DNA of 64,000 bases from contig NC_023137.1 in NCBI RefSeq assembly GCF_000511385.1, positions 387,001 through 451,000 on the forward strand, given 5' to 3'. Positions 10,192-19,216 of this stretch are shown here, piece by piece. The first letter of the stretch is position 1; each line of letters begins with the position of its first letter. The translations under genes and the position numbers were made by a program. Under the pieces are notes generated by a model. The model had not been told where the DNA came from. It made no database searches and was given only the letters and a program-made list of their open reading frames with translations. This DNA comes from Phaeobacter gallaeciensis DSM 26640 (GTDB taxonomy: Bacteria > Pseudomonadota > Alphaproteobacteria > Rhodobacterales > Rhodobacteraceae).

Positions 10192-11057
10192 GTAAGAAAG
10201 TGAAGAAGTTCGAGGACGATCCGAACACCACTGGCCATAGCTGGGACGGGATCGAAGAGTTCGACAATCCGATGCCGCGTTGGTGGCTCTGGACCTTCTA
10301 TGCGACCATTATCTGGGCCATCGGCTATACCGTTGCCTACCCGGCCTGGCCGGGGATCCAATCGGCGACAGCCGGTGTGCTGGGCTGGAACTCTCGGGCG
10401 CTGGTCGCTGAGGAAATCGCAGCCGTGAACGAGGCCAACGCCCCGATCAACAGCCGTCTGGAGGAGATTGAGCTGGCCTCTATCAGCACCGATCCCGAGC
10501 TGAATGGCTATGCGGTCTCGGCTGGTTCGGCGGTGTTCAAGACCTGGTGCGCCCAGTGTCACGGTGCCGGCGCGGCTGGCGCGAAAGGGTATCCGAACCT
10601 TTTGGATGACGACTGGCTTTGGGGCGGGTCGATGGAGGACATTCACGCCACTATCGCCCATGGTATTCGCAACGAAGAAAGCGACGATGCGCGCTACTCG
10701 GAGATGCCAGCCTTTGGCCGGGATGAGTTGCTGGAGAAGGAAGAGATTGATCAGGTCGTGAACTATGTGATGTCTCTTTCGGGTGAGCCTCAGGATGCTG
10801 CCAAGGTTGAGGCGGGGGCGGTGCTCTTCGCGGACCATTGTGCTTCTTGCCACATGGACGATGGCACCGGTGACCGCTCCCAGGGGGCGCCGAACCTCGC
10901 AGATGCCATCTGGCTCTATGGTGGGGATCACGCGACACTGACCGAAACCGTCTACAACTCGCGTTACGGGGTCATGCCCAATTGGAATGCGCGCCTGACA
11001 GAGGCCCAGATTCGCGCGGTCACCGCCTATGTGCACCAATTAGGTGGTGGCGAATAA
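10188..11057 (+). CDS. ccoP: cbb3-type cytochrome c oxidase subunit III, dihaem cytochrome c
   Basis: A 289-residue protein: N-terminal FixP domain with one membrane helix (about residues 30-55, [20 protein letters not shown]), then two cytochrome c domains with haem sites CAQCH and CASCH. It accepts electrons from the bc1 complex or soluble cytochromes and feeds CcoO. It overlaps ccoQ by ATGA and is followed by a strong terminator, closing the ccoNOQP operon. Confidence 0.97.
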   Translation: MSKKVKKFEDDPNTTGHSWDGIEEFDNPMPRWWLWTFYATIIWAIGYTVAYPAWPGIQSATAGVLGWNSRALVAEEIAAVNEANAPINSRLEEIELASISTDPELNGYAVSAGSAVFKTWCAQCHGAGAAGAKGYPNLLDDDWLWGGSMEDIHATIAHGIRNEESDDARYSEMPAFGRDELLEKEEIDQVVNYVMSLSGEPQDAAKVEAGAVLFADHCASCHMDDGTGDRSQGAPNLADAIWLYGGDHATLTETVYNSRYGVMPNWNARLTEAQIRAVTAYVHQLGGGE

Positions 11058-11091
11058 GGCTGCGACTTTCCATACATTATCAACATCAAGC

Positions 11092-11117
11092 GGGGCTGCC
11101 TTCAGGCGGCCCCTTTC
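11092..11117 (+). terminator. Terminator of ccoNOQP
   Basis: GGGGCTGCC, loop TTCA, GGCGGCCCC, followed by TTTCC. One G-T pair in an otherwise perfect nine-base stem, 34 bp after the ccoP stop. Confidence 0.8.
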
Positions 11118-11152
11118 CGTTTCAGCACGTCGGTTCATGGTTGATTTTCCCC

Positions 11153-11183
11153 TTGAAGCTACAGTCGCTGTAGGATGTAGCAG
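11153..11183 (+). promoter_or_regulatory. MerR-type metal-responsive promoter (19-bp spacer with dyad)
   Basis: A -35 TTGAAG (11153-11158) and a weak -10 TAGCAG (11178-11183) are separated by 19 bp, the overlong spacing corrected by MerR-family activators. The spacer begins with a perfect dyad CTACAG-TCG-CTGTAG. It is closely related to the promoter before the Zn/Cd ATPase at 27864. It drives the transglutaminase-like gene. Confidence 0.65.
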
Positions 11184-11209
11184 GGGTGGGCAATCAGATA
11201 GGTGATCTC

Positions 11210-11983
11210 ATGCCCAATAGCCGTTTTCTTGACGTAACACAGATGCTTGACAGCAAGGCTGCAGCAATAGCAGCCCTGATCTCAGATCGTGGTTGGCAGC
11301 AGCTGTCACCTCATGAACGGATCGGTGCGGCCTATGACTACGTCCGCGATGAGATCCTGTTTGGCTATAACGTGGCCGATACGCGCCGCGCCTCGTCGGT
11401 TCTTGCGGATGGGTATGGTCAGTGCAACACCAAGGCGACGCTGCTGATGGCCTTGTTACGCGCGCTTGGTATTCCGTGTCGACTGCACGGGTTCACCATC
11501 GACAAGAGCCTACAACGCGGCATAGTGCCTGAACTTGTTTATTGGATGGCGCCGCGCAACATCCTGCATTCATGGGTTGAGGTTCGTCTGGACGGGCAAT
11601 GGATCAATCTTGAGGGGTTCATTCTTGATCAGCAGGTCTTGAGCTCGTTGCAAGCGGCGTTTCCGGGCCGGACGTCGTTATGTGCCTATGGTGCGGGGAC
11701 CGACTGCCTGCAAGCGCCAATGGTCACGTGGCAGGGGCGGGATACCTACATTCAGCGAACCGGTATCAATGCCGATCTTGGTGTTTTCGACAGTCCGGAT
11801 GCGTTCTTCAGCGAATATGAACAGGCACTGACCGGGGTACGGGGGTGGCTTTACCGAAACATCATCCGTCACTGGATGAACCACCGGGTCGCTGCGATCC
11901 GGCGCGGGGCTGTGCCGACGCTGCCTGGCGATGGCAACGCACTGATGCCGGATGTTCCGGCTCGGGTATTTACGGATCGCTGA
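11210..11983 (+). CDS. Transglutaminase-like cysteine peptidase family protein
   Basis: A 257-residue soluble protein with a transglutaminase-like core: the catalytic cysteine in GYGQCNTKATLL (about residue 78) and a histidine in ILHSWVEV, followed by INLEGF where the Asp-equivalent residue would lie. ATG at 11210 is chosen because AGGTGA lies 5 bp upstream; GTG at 11186 would add 8 residues and sit almost on the -10 element. It stands alone between the ccoNOQP terminator and ccoG. Its promoter is MerR-like, which suggests metal-induced expression. Substrate and role are unknown. Confidence 0.8.
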   Translation: MPNSRFLDVTQMLDSKAAAIAALISDRGWQQLSPHERIGAAYDYVRDEILFGYNVADTRRASSVLADGYGQCNTKATLLMALLRALGIPCRLHGFTIDKSLQRGIVPELVYWMAPRNILHSWVEVRLDGQWINLEGFILDQQVLSSLQAAFPGRTSLCAYGAGTDCLQAPMVTWQGRDTYIQRTGINADLGVFDSPDAFFSEYEQALTGVRGWLYRNIIRHWMNHRVAAIRRGAVPTLPGDGNALMPDVPARVFTDR

Positions 11984-12009
11984 AATCGCAGCACCTATTT
12001 TATGGTTCT

Positions 12010-12023
12010 TTGATCCCTGTCAA
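12010..12023 (+). promoter_or_regulatory. FNR-type box with class II spacing to a -10
   Basis: TTGATCCCTGTCAA, extended to TTTGATCCCTGTCAAA. Its centre (12016.5) lies 32 bp from the centre of TAATAT, which places it near -41.5 of a start at about 12058. No gene begins close downstream. Confidence 0.65.
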
Positions 12024-12136
12024 ATACCCAAGCAGCGTTGCTGGGTAATATCCCTTCTTGAGACAGTGCCGTCGGTTCGCCCTTTCCAGCGCCGATGGCT
12101 GTCCAGTTCGCCCTCCTGCTTTGCAGGGGCGGACCC

Positions 12137-12184
12137 GGCGTCGGCTTTTCGATCTGTTCGCGCGTTTCCTGAAAAGCCGACGCC
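12137..12184. repeat. Perfect 14-bp inverted repeat with 20-base loop
   Basis: The left arm GGCGTCGGCTTTTC at 12137-12150 and right arm GAAAAGCCGACGCC at 12171-12184 are exact complements. No T-run follows directly, so it is not a standard terminator. It could be the structural core of a small RNA or an operator. Confidence 0.6.
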
Positions 12185-12467
12185 CTGACGCTCCCAGATG
12201 ACTGACAGGGCTGCTGTATCCTTGCAAACGTCGCGCTACCTAACGCGCAGCGATCGCGCTATGCTCTTTTGTAGAGTGAAAGTGCCCAGCGAATGAGCCT
12301 GCGCTCTGGTGTCACATCTGCGACGCGGCGACGCGCGGGGGCTTGTCGCAAAAACATGTAAACACCTGTATTATATGAGATTATGCTGTGTGCTGTAATT
12401 TCGGACAGAATGCCGCGCCCGGTTGACGGCGTCCGAGTAGCGGCAAAGATGCGTTCTGTATATGCGT

Positions 12468-12481
12468 TTGATCCACGTCAA
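12468..12481 (+). promoter_or_regulatory. FNR box before ccoG
   Basis: TTGATCCACGTCAA, one mismatch from the TTGAT-N4-ATCAA consensus, centred about 67 bp before the chosen ccoG start. It implies FnrL control of the oxidase assembly operon. Confidence 0.8.
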
Positions 12482-12541
12482 GGTTCGTCCGTGGCGCATC
12501 TGGGACAACCGCTGCAACAAAGCAAGATTTGGAGTGAGTCC

Positions 12542-13981
12542 GTGAGCGATTCCGATCCCGCCCCCAGCCTGTATGCCGCCCGTGAGCCGATATTCCCTCG
12601 CCGTGTATCCGGCCCCTTTCGAAACCTGAAATGGTATATCATGGCGGTGACGCTGGGGATCTACTACCTGACCCCGTGGATCCGGTGGGACCGTGGTCCG
12701 GCGCTTCCCGATCAGGCGGTTTTGCTGGATCTGGCCAACCGGCGCTTTTACTTCTTCTGGATCGAAATCTGGCCGCATGAATTCTACTTCGTCGCTGGCC
12801 TGCTGATCATGGCCGGTTTGGGCTTGTTTCTATTCACGTCGGCGCTTGGCCGTGTCTGGTGTGGCTACACCTGTCCGCAGACTGTCTGGACCGACCTCTT
12901 TATTCTGGTGGAACGCTGGATCGAGGGGGATCGGAACGCACGATTGCGTCTGCATCGCCAGAAAAAGCTGGACTTCAGAAAGGCACGCCTGCGGGTTACC
13001 AAATGGGTTGTCTGGCTCCTGATCGGTTTGGCGACCGGGGGCGCATGGGTGTTCTACTTTGCAGATGCACCGACCCTGCTGCGTGATCTGTTGACGGGTC
13101 AGGCTCACCCCGTTGCCTATACCACGATGGCCATTCTGACCGGCACCACTTTCCTTTTCGGTGGGTTCGCCCGAGAACAGATCTGTATCTATGCCTGCCC
13201 CTGGCCGCGTATTCAGGCCGCGATGATGGATGAGGATACCTTGACCGTCGGGTACCGCGAATGGCGTGGAGAGCCGCGTGGCAAGCCTCGCAAGACCGAT
13301 GAACCGGGTCTGGTGCATGGCGACTGCATTGATTGCATGGCCTGCGTCAACGTCTGCCCGATGGGGATCGACATTCGCGATGGGCAGCAGATGGAATGTA
13401 TTACCTGTGCCCTCTGTATCGATGCCTGTGATGATGTGATGGAACGGATCGGCAAGCCGCGCGGATTGATCGACTACATGGCGCTGAGCGATGAGGCGAA
13501 CGAGCGCGCAGGCCATCCCCCGAAAAACATCTGGAAACACATCCTGAGGCCACGCACCATTATGTATACGGCTCTGTGGGGGAGTGTTGGTCTGGCGCTG
13601 TTGTTTGCCCTGTTCATCCGCTCTGACATTGAACTGACGGTCGCCCCGGTGCGCAACCCGACTTTTGTGACCCTCTCCGACGGATCGATCCGCAACACTT
13701 ACGATGTGCGGTTGCGCAACAAGACCGGTGAGCCTCGTCCGTTTGAGCTGTCGATCAAGGGGGAGCCTGCAATGCAGCTGAATCTGGAAGGCATCGATGG
13801 CACGATTGTTACCGTACCTGCGGATACCAGCTTCCTTCAGCGGGTCTATATTGTGGCACCAAAAACCGCCGAGGCTGCATCTGCACGCAGTACGCCGGTG
13901 CGGATCTGGGTCGCCGATCTCGACAATGGGGAGCGCGCGTATAAGGATACGGGCTTCAACGGGCGGGGAGCCGGGCAATGA
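12542..13981 (+). CDS. ccoG: cbb3 oxidase assembly iron-sulfur protein CcoG (RdxA/FixG), cupric reductase
   Basis: A 479-residue membrane protein with several helices and two ferredoxin-type [4Fe-4S] motifs, CIDCMACVNVCP and CITCALCIDACD (roughly residues 265-305). There are earlier conserved cysteines in CGYTCPQTVW and CIYACPWPR, and a C-terminal immunoglobulin-like domain. In the family it reduces Cu(II) for insertion into CcoN. GTG at 12542 is chosen because GGAGTGAG precedes it and the FNR box lies upstream; the frame runs further up to 12383, but that would put the box inside the gene. It overlaps fixH by 4 bp. Confidence 0.93.
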   Translation: MSDSDPAPSLYAAREPIFPRRVSGPFRNLKWYIMAVTLGIYYLTPWIRWDRGPALPDQAVLLDLANRRFYFFWIEIWPHEFYFVAGLLIMAGLGLFLFTSALGRVWCGYTCPQTVWTDLFILVERWIEGDRNARLRLHRQKKLDFRKARLRVTKWVVWLLIGLATGGAWVFYFADAPTLLRDLLTGQAHPVAYTTMAILTGTTFLFGGFAREQICIYACPWPRIQAAMMDEDTLTVGYREWRGEPRGKPRKTDEPGLVHGDCIDCMACVNVCPMGIDIRDGQQMECITCALCIDACDDVMERIGKPRGLIDYMALSDEANERAGHPPKNIWKHILRPRTIMYTALWGSVGLALLFALFIRSDIELTVAPVRNPTFVTLSDGSIRNTYDVRLRNKTGEPRPFELSIKGEPAMQLNLEGIDGTIVTVPADTSFLQRVYIVAPKTAEAASARSTPVRIWVADLDNGERAYKDTGFNGRGAGQ

Positions 13982-14448
13982 GTGAAGGTAAAACACCACG
14001 GCAATTCACTGGCTGGCATATGCTCATGGTTTTTGGCGGGGCGTTCACCGTAATCATCGGCGTCAATATTGCGCTGGCGGTCAATGCGGTGCGCACCTTT
14101 CCAGGGCTTGAGGTGAAAAACAGCTATGTCGCCAGCCAGAGCTTTGATGCTCGTCGTGATGCGCAGCAAGCCCTGGGCTGGTCGGTCTATGCCTCGGCTG
14201 TCGGCGATCAGGTGAAACTGGAAATCACCGATGCCGATGGCGCGCCGGTTGAAGTGGCGTCGTTGCAAGCGACCCTTGGGCGCGCGACCCATGTGAAGGA
14301 CGACCAGACCCCGGATTTCCGGTTTGATGGCACGGCCTATGTTGCTCCGGCTGAGTTGAGCGCTGGAAACTGGAATATTCGCATGGTGGCTCGGGCGGAG
14401 GACGGCACAGAGTTCACGCAGCGTGTCATCCTGCATGTGGCGCGGTAA
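13978..14448 (+). CDS. ccoH: FixH family cbb3 oxidase assembly protein
   Basis: A 156-residue protein with one N-terminal helix (about residues 14-36, HMLMVFGGAFTVIIGVNIALA) and a periplasmic FixH domain. The family is needed for stable cbb3 oxidase assembly together with the copper ATPase. Its ATGA overlap with ccoG and 6-bp gap to the ATPase fix its place in the ccoGHIS operon. Confidence 0.9.
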   Translation: MSEGKTPRQFTGWHMLMVFGGAFTVIIGVNIALAVNAVRTFPGLEVKNSYVASQSFDARRDAQQALGWSVYASAVGDQVKLEITDADGAPVEVASLQATLGRATHVKDDQTPDFRFDGTAYVAPAELSAGNWNIRMVARAEDGTEFTQRVILHVAR

Positions 14449-14454
14449 CCGACC

Positions 14455-16635
14455 ATGAGTACCGCCGTCCGCCCACAACTTGCCGCCTGTCCAGGCTGCG
14501 TTGCCGCACCAAATGGCACAGTGGAGCAGGCGCCAACCGAGGCGCGTCTGGCGCTGTCATTGCCCAGTATCCACTGTCAGGCCTGCATCTCAACCGTTGA
14601 GCGCGGGCTGAACGCGGTGCCGGGCGTGCGGAACGCGCGGGTGAATCTCACATTGAAACGCGCGCTGATTGAGGCGGACCCCGAGGTGCGCGCATTGGAT
14701 CTGGTGCCGGTTTTGGAGCGCCTGGGGTTCGAGGCGCATGAGCTGGACCTCGCGGCGCTAAGTGCAACCCAGACAGATCAGGCCGGTCGTGACCTGTTGA
14801 TGCGATTGGCGGTTGCCTTCTTTGCCTCCATGAACGTGATGCTGCTGTCGATTTCGGTCTGGTCCGGGGCGAGCGACGCAACCCGCGATATGTTCCACTG
14901 GATTTCTGCGGCGATCACCTTCCCGGCAATCCTATTTGCTGGGCAGCCGTTCTTCCGCAACGCCTGGCAAGCCCTGCGGGTGGGGCGGCTGAATATGGAC
15001 GTACCGATTGTTCTGGCAATTGTTCTGGCCCTGCTGACTTCGCTGTGGGAGACCTCCCTTTCTGGAGAGCATGCGTATTTCGATGCGGCGCTGACGTTGA
15101 CGTTCTTTCTACTGGCGGGGAGATATCTGGACCATCGCACTCGCGCGGTCGCTCGATCCGCTGCGGAGGAATTGGCCGCCTTGGAGGTGCCGCGTGCGCT
15201 GCGCCTGGATTCGGCGGGGCAAACGGTGGAAGTGGCGGTCGCAGATCTGGTCATCAATGACCATATTCTTGTGCGTCCCGGTGGGCGAATGCCCGTGGAT
15301 GGCGTCGTGCTGGAGGGCCAGTCTGAACTGGACCGATCCCTGCTGACCGGCGAAACGCTACCGGTTTTTGCCGAAGTCGGAAGCTCGGTTTCGGCAGGTG
15401 AGGTCAATCTGACCGGTCCCTTGGTGATCCGTGCGACGGCGGTCGGGAACGAAAGCTCTCTGCATCAGTTGGCGGATCTTGTCGCCATCGCGGAATCCGG
15501 TCGCTTGCGCTACACTTCACTGGCAGATCGTGCGGCAAAGCTCTATGCACCGGGGGTTCACATCCTGTCGGGGCTGGCCTTTCTTGGCTGGTACCTCTTC
15601 ACCTTCGACATGCGGGTCGCGCTGAATATCGCAGCAGCTGTTTTGATCATCACATGCCCCTGTGCACTGGGGCTGGCGGTTCCTGCGGTGACCACCGCAG
15701 CCTCTGGTCGGTTATTCAAGAAAGGCATGTTGATCAAGCAAGCTACCGCGCTGGAACGTCTGGCGGAGGTCGATACCGTGGTTTTCGATAAAACCGGCAC
15801 CCTGACCAACGGGCAGCCACACTGTGACGACTTTGATCAATTGTCGCTGTCGGATCAGAGGCTGGCCTTTGCGTTGGCGCAGGGGTCGGACCACCCGCTG
15901 TCAGTCGCAATCTGTCGCGCCGCTGAACAGGCCGGGGTTGAAGCTATCCCCCTGAGCGGGCGGCAGGAAGTTCCCGGATATGGCAGTGAAGCCTTGTATG
16001 AGGGGCAACGGGTGCGTCTTGGTCGTGCGGCCTGGGTCGGAGCCGAACCGGGGGAGAAGACAGCGGCTTATCTTGATCGGGGGGCAGGCGCACCGCAGGC
16101 TCTGACGTTTTCTGACAGTTTGCGGCCCGGCGCTGCTGACGCCGTTGAGGCACTTTTGAAAGCGGGCAAGGATGTCTGGCTGATCTCCGGTGATGCAGAG
16201 GGGGCGGTTCGTGATCTCGCAACACGTCTTGGAATTAAGAGCTGGATTGCCGCAGCCTTGCCACAAGACAAATGCGACCAGGTATCGCTGTTGTCGCAGC
16301 AGGGGCATCGGGTGTTGATGGTGGGCGATGGGCTTAATGACACGGCAGCGCTGGCGGCGGCCCATGTCTCCATCTCGCCGGCCTCAGCGCTGGATGCAGC
16401 ACGGGTTGCCTCAGATATTGTTCTGCTTGGGCAGGATCTGTCACCTATTGCTGAAGCCTGCACCGTTGCCCAGAAAGCCACCCGCCGCATCCGCGAGAAT
16501 TTCCGCATTGCGACGCTTTACAACGTGATCGCAGTCCCTCTCGCAGTTGCTGGTTTGGCGACCCCATTGGTGGCCGCCTTGGCGATGTCGACCTCGTCCA
16601 TTACAGTATCCCTGAACGCGCTGCGCCTGCGGTAA
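14455..16635 (+). CDS. ccoI: Copper-translocating P1B-type ATPase for cbb3 oxidase assembly
   Basis: A 726-residue P-type ATPase. An early CPGC segment and an HMA domain with CQAC (residues about 40-110) lead into eight helices. TCPCALGLAVP is the metal-site CPC motif, LTGET the actuator motif, DKTGTL the phosphorylated aspartate, and GDGLNDTAAL the hinge. The CPC-ALGLA type and the operon position identify it as the copper exporter that supplies CuB of cbb3 oxidase (FixI/CcoI) rather than a detoxification pump. ccoS follows 43 bp later. Confidence 0.94.
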   Translation: MSTAVRPQLAACPGCVAAPNGTVEQAPTEARLALSLPSIHCQACISTVERGLNAVPGVRNARVNLTLKRALIEADPEVRALDLVPVLERLGFEAHELDLAALSATQTDQAGRDLLMRLAVAFFASMNVMLLSISVWSGASDATRDMFHWISAAITFPAILFAGQPFFRNAWQALRVGRLNMDVPIVLAIVLALLTSLWETSLSGEHAYFDAALTLTFFLLAGRYLDHRTRAVARSAAEELAALEVPRALRLDSAGQTVEVAVADLVINDHILVRPGGRMPVDGVVLEGQSELDRSLLTGETLPVFAEVGSSVSAGEVNLTGPLVIRATAVGNESSLHQLADLVAIAESGRLRYTSLADRAAKLYAPGVHILSGLAFLGWYLFTFDMRVALNIAAAVLIITCPCALGLAVPAVTTAASGRLFKKGMLIKQATALERLAEVDTVVFDKTGTLTNGQPHCDDFDQLSLSDQRLAFALAQGSDHPLSVAICRAAEQAGVEAIPLSGRQEVPGYGSEALYEGQRVRLGRAAWVGAEPGEKTAAYLDRGAGAPQALTFSDSLRPGAADAVEALLKAGKDVWLISGDAEGAVRDLATRLGIKSWIAAALPQDKCDQVSLLSQQGHRVLMVGDGLNDTAALAAAHVSISPASALDAARVASDIVLLGQDLSPIAEACTVAQKATRRIRENFRIATLYNVIAVPLAVAGLATPLVAALAMSTSSITVSLNALRLR

Positions 16636-16678
16636 TGAAACGCGCAGGCGACGGTGAACCCAGACCAAGAGAGTTCTG

Positions 16679-16837
16679 ATGAGTGTACTGACCTATCTGA
16701 TTCCAATCTCTCTGTTTCTGGGAGGCGTTGGCCTTGTCGGGTTTCTCTATACCGTGCGTTCGAATCAATATGATGATCCTGAAGGGGACGCCCGCCGCAT
16801 CCTGAGCGATGAGTGGGACGACCATCCGAAGCCCTGA
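16679..16837 (+). CDS. ccoS: cbb3 oxidase maturation protein CcoS
   Basis: A 52-residue protein starting at ATG 16679 after AAGAGAG. It has one helix (about residues 4-25, LTYLIPISLFLGGVGLVGFLY), then the typical CcoS sequence RSNQYDDPEGDARRIL and an acidic tail. CcoS is needed for cofactor (haem/copper) insertion into CcoN. It is the last gene of ccoGHIS and is followed by a strong terminator. Confidence 0.9.
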   Translation: MSVLTYLIPISLFLGGVGLVGFLYTVRSNQYDDPEGDARRILSDEWDDHPKP

Positions 16838-16862
16838 TAAGGCCCTGTAGCAGTCAGTCAAA

Positions 16863-16893
16863 AGAAAAGGCGCCTCAGAGGCGCCTTTTCTTG
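16863..16893. terminator. Bidirectional terminator between ccoS and the carboxypeptidase gene
   Basis: A perfect 14-base stem, AAGAAAAGGCGCCT paired with AGGCGCCTTTTCTT, around a three-base loop, with A and T runs at the two ends. It serves both convergent genes. Confidence 0.9.
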
Positions 16894-16913
16894 TTGGCTC
16901 TGCGATCCCGCGC

Positions 16914-18503
16914 TTAGGAGGGACCGACCGTTTCGCAAGTGATATTGCGGGCAGAGAGGCGGCGGCAGGCGAGGGCCGCACTCTCTTTGGTCATGCCAAG
17001 GAAATTGGCATCAAAGCCACGAGGTGTTCTGACAACTTTGCGCAGGCTGCCGTCCAGGGTCGCCATTTCGGCCAGGGCGGTACGCAGCAGCACTTTTTCC
17101 GCCTGATAGCGGCTGCCATAGCGCCCGACATTGATCCCCCAGTAGCGCCCACCTGATGTGGAAAGGCGGGTGACAACGACGGGTTCCGGTTCTGCGGTCG
17201 TCTGGTTTTCAGCCAGCCGCGCGGGACGCGCCATCGGGCGCAGCCCGACAAAGGGACGCGGCTTGGCGATCGGGGTTGAGGCTTGCTCGGCTACAGCAGC
17301 GATGACTTCTGCCTCGGCAATCGCTGCGGTGATGCTGGCCTGTAGCACGTCGCGATCCAGTTTTGGTGCGTCGTCGCTTGCGGCCGAAGGTGCTTCGGTG
17401 GTTAGCGCATCGGCGGTCGGGGTGTTTGTCTGCGCCTCTGCCAGCAGTGTCGCGGTGCCCGGTTCGTCTGATGCCGGGCGACCCTTCGGACGCAAGCTGG
17501 TCTTCACCAGACCTGAAACGCGGATTGTTTTACCTGCAGCACCATTTGGTGTGCTGTCGCTAGCGCCGGCCAGCTGTGTTCCGAGACCGCGATTGCCTTG
17601 ATAAGGTGGGCGGGCCGGGCGGCGGAGTTTGGCGCGACTGGGCGCCCGGCGAAAGCCGAGATCCAGCAGTTCGGCGACCTTGGCGTTGCGGGAAGTGGAG
17701 GATTTGCCGCCAAAAACCGTTGCGATGACCCGCTCATTGCCACGTTCGGCCGAGGCGACGAGGTTGAAACCGGCGGCACGGGTGTAGCCAGTCTTGATTC
17801 CATCGGCGCCACGGTAGGCCGCCAGCAAGCGGCGGTTGGTGTTGGGCACCTTGCGCACGCCCGCATCCGTCGACCGGCGCGAAAAGAGGTTGTAATATTC
17901 AGGATAGTCATAGAGCAGGTGCCGCCCCAGCGTTGTCATGTCGCGGGCGGTGGACATATGCCCCTTCTGGGTCAGGCCGTGCGCATTTTTGAAAGTGGTG
18001 CGCGACATGCCGAGCGCCTTGGCGGTGCGGGTCATACGCCGGGCAAAAGCGGCCTCTGATCCAGCCAGTGTCTCGCCGATGGCTGTGGCGGCGTCATTGG
18101 CGGATTTCACTGCGGCGGCACGGATCAAGTAACGAAAGGCAATGCGCTGACCAGTTTTCAGGCCCAGCTTGGAGGGCTGCTCGGAGGCGGCGTTGCGGCT
18201 GATTTTGACCTTGGTATCAAGGCTGATCTCGCCGTTGCGGACCGCTTCGAACGCGATGTAGAGCGTCATCATCTTGGTCAGGGAGGCGGGGTGCAGCCTT
18301 GTATCAGCGTTGCGCGAGTGCAAGACCTCTCCGGTCCGGGCGTCAATCACCATCGCAGCGTATGGCGCAGCCATCGCTCCGGGCGGCGCGGTTGCGACCA
18401 TCGATAGGAAAATAACCAGTCCCAAGACCCAACGCCCCAGACGGGAACACGCCCGTCCTGCGCGGATCAGCGGAGTCCGCGTGACCTGCACGATATCTGC
18501 CAT
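16914..18503 (-). CDS. D-alanyl-D-alanine carboxypeptidase with C-terminal SPOR domain
   Basis: A 529-residue penicillin-binding protein of the S11 (DacA/DacC-like) family. Signal peptide ending near GAMAAPYAAM, active-site SLTK, SAN and KTG motifs (about residues 75, 133 and 240). A proline/alanine-rich linker of about 170 residues follows, then a SPOR domain (GGRYWGINVGRYGSRYQAEK) that binds denuded glycan at the septum. It trims pentapeptides in periplasmic peptidoglycan. The start at 18503 follows AGAGGC; an upstream ATG at 18566 would place 21 charged residues before the signal peptide and is less likely. Confidence 0.88.
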   Translation of the reverse strand: MADIVQVTRTPLIRAGRACSRLGRWVLGLVIFLSMVATAPPGAMAAPYAAMVIDARTGEVLHSRNADTRLHPASLTKMMTLYIAFEAVRNGEISLDTKVKISRNAASEQPSKLGLKTGQRIAFRYLIRAAAVKSANDAATAIGETLAGSEAAFARRMTRTAKALGMSRTTFKNAHGLTQKGHMSTARDMTTLGRHLLYDYPEYYNLFSRRSTDAGVRKVPNTNRRLLAAYRGADGIKTGYTRAAGFNLVASAERGNERVIATVFGGKSSTSRNAKVAELLDLGFRRAPSRAKLRRPARPPYQGNRGLGTQLAGASDSTPNGAAGKTIRVSGLVKTSLRPKGRPASDEPGTATLLAEAQTNTPTADALTTEAPSAASDDAPKLDRDVLQASITAAIAEAEVIAAVAEQASTPIAKPRPFVGLRPMARPARLAENQTTAEPEPVVVTRLSTSGGRYWGINVGRYGSRYQAEKVLLRTALAEMATLDGSLRKVVRTPRGFDANFLGMTKESAALACRRLSARNITCETVGPS

Positions 18504-18837
18504 TTTTGCCTCTTGCCGCCGGTTTTCCGACTGACGTTTTTTGCCTGTATTAAAAAAGCGTAACACAGGGTCTATTCGGAATAAACAGTGAGGTTTTTAA
18601 GGGAAAATCGCGAACAGGCCGGAGGTTTCGATATCTAGTGGAGCACCCGGAGAGCACCCACTACATCGGCGGTTGGTTAAAGAAGTGTTAGTAAAAAAAG
18701 TTGCAAAGCTTGCGGTCTTTGGCGGTTGTGCGCTGCCGTCTGGTGCCGACATGCAACAAGGTCGAGCGCAGGCACTCCCTGTTGGGTGCTCGCAAGTGTG
18801 GCGGGTCGCTTGCAGCCCCTTTGGCTGGGCTCATCGT
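18504..18837. other. 334-bp intergenic region
   Basis: Upstream region of the carboxypeptidase gene and downstream region of the CHMI-like gene. Apart from AT-rich stretches near 18550-18600, which may hold the carboxypeptidase promoter, I see nothing definite. Confidence 0.4.
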
Positions 18838-19164
18838 TCAGGGGTGATGTTGGCCGGTGATATAGAAGGGGCCTGTATAAGCCAGCTCCAGAGAAAACGC
18901 ACAGGGGACAGAGATTCGCGCAGTGATTGCCGCGTGTAGCGACTTAAGTAACGTGTTGGAAAAATTCGCATCGCGATGCGGCTTCACCAGCACAGAGACC
19001 TTCACCGCAACATGGGTGTGGTGATAGGTATCGGTCGAATAACCGCGCCCCTTGCAATCGCCCGCACCATCGTCATGGGACAGGATGACCTGTTCGATCT
19101 CAGCAAGAATCGCGGGGATATCAAGATCGAGATTGCTGCTATATTTTATTTCGGCATGAGGCAT
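18838..19164 (-). CDS. 5-carboxymethyl-2-hydroxymuconate isomerase family protein
   Basis: A 108-residue protein of the tautomerase superfamily. It begins MPHAEIKYSSNLDLDIPAIL, close to the CHMI N-terminus, so the start at 19164 leaves proline as residue 1 after Met removal; Pro-1 is the catalytic base in this superfamily. An upstream ATG at 19176 would bury this proline and is rejected for that reason. In homoprotocatechuate breakdown CHMI isomerises 5-carboxymethyl-2-hydroxymuconate, but no other genes of that pathway are nearby, so the substrate here is open. It lies 52 bp downstream of the HAD gene on the same strand. Confidence 0.72.
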   Translation of the reverse strand: MPHAEIKYSSNLDLDIPAILAEIEQVILSHDDGAGDCKGRGYSTDTYHHTHVAVKVSVLVKPHRDANFSNTLLKSLHAAITARISVPCAFSLELAYTGPFYITGQHHP

Positions 19165-19216
19165 TGGCGTGTCCATTGTGTTGGGCCTTGGGGCGTTTGC
19201 TGAGGCCGGAAGCGGA

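Larger units (their letters stand above)
11984..12541. other. 558-bp regulatory region before ccoG
   Basis: I see no convincing gene here. It holds two FNR-type boxes (12010 and 12468), a good -10 (TAATAT, 12046-12051) correctly spaced from the first box, a perfect 14-bp inverted repeat (12137-12150 with 12171-12184), and further short hairpins. Transcription from the first box would make an RNA starting near 12058 that covers the inverted repeat. Confidence 0.5.
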
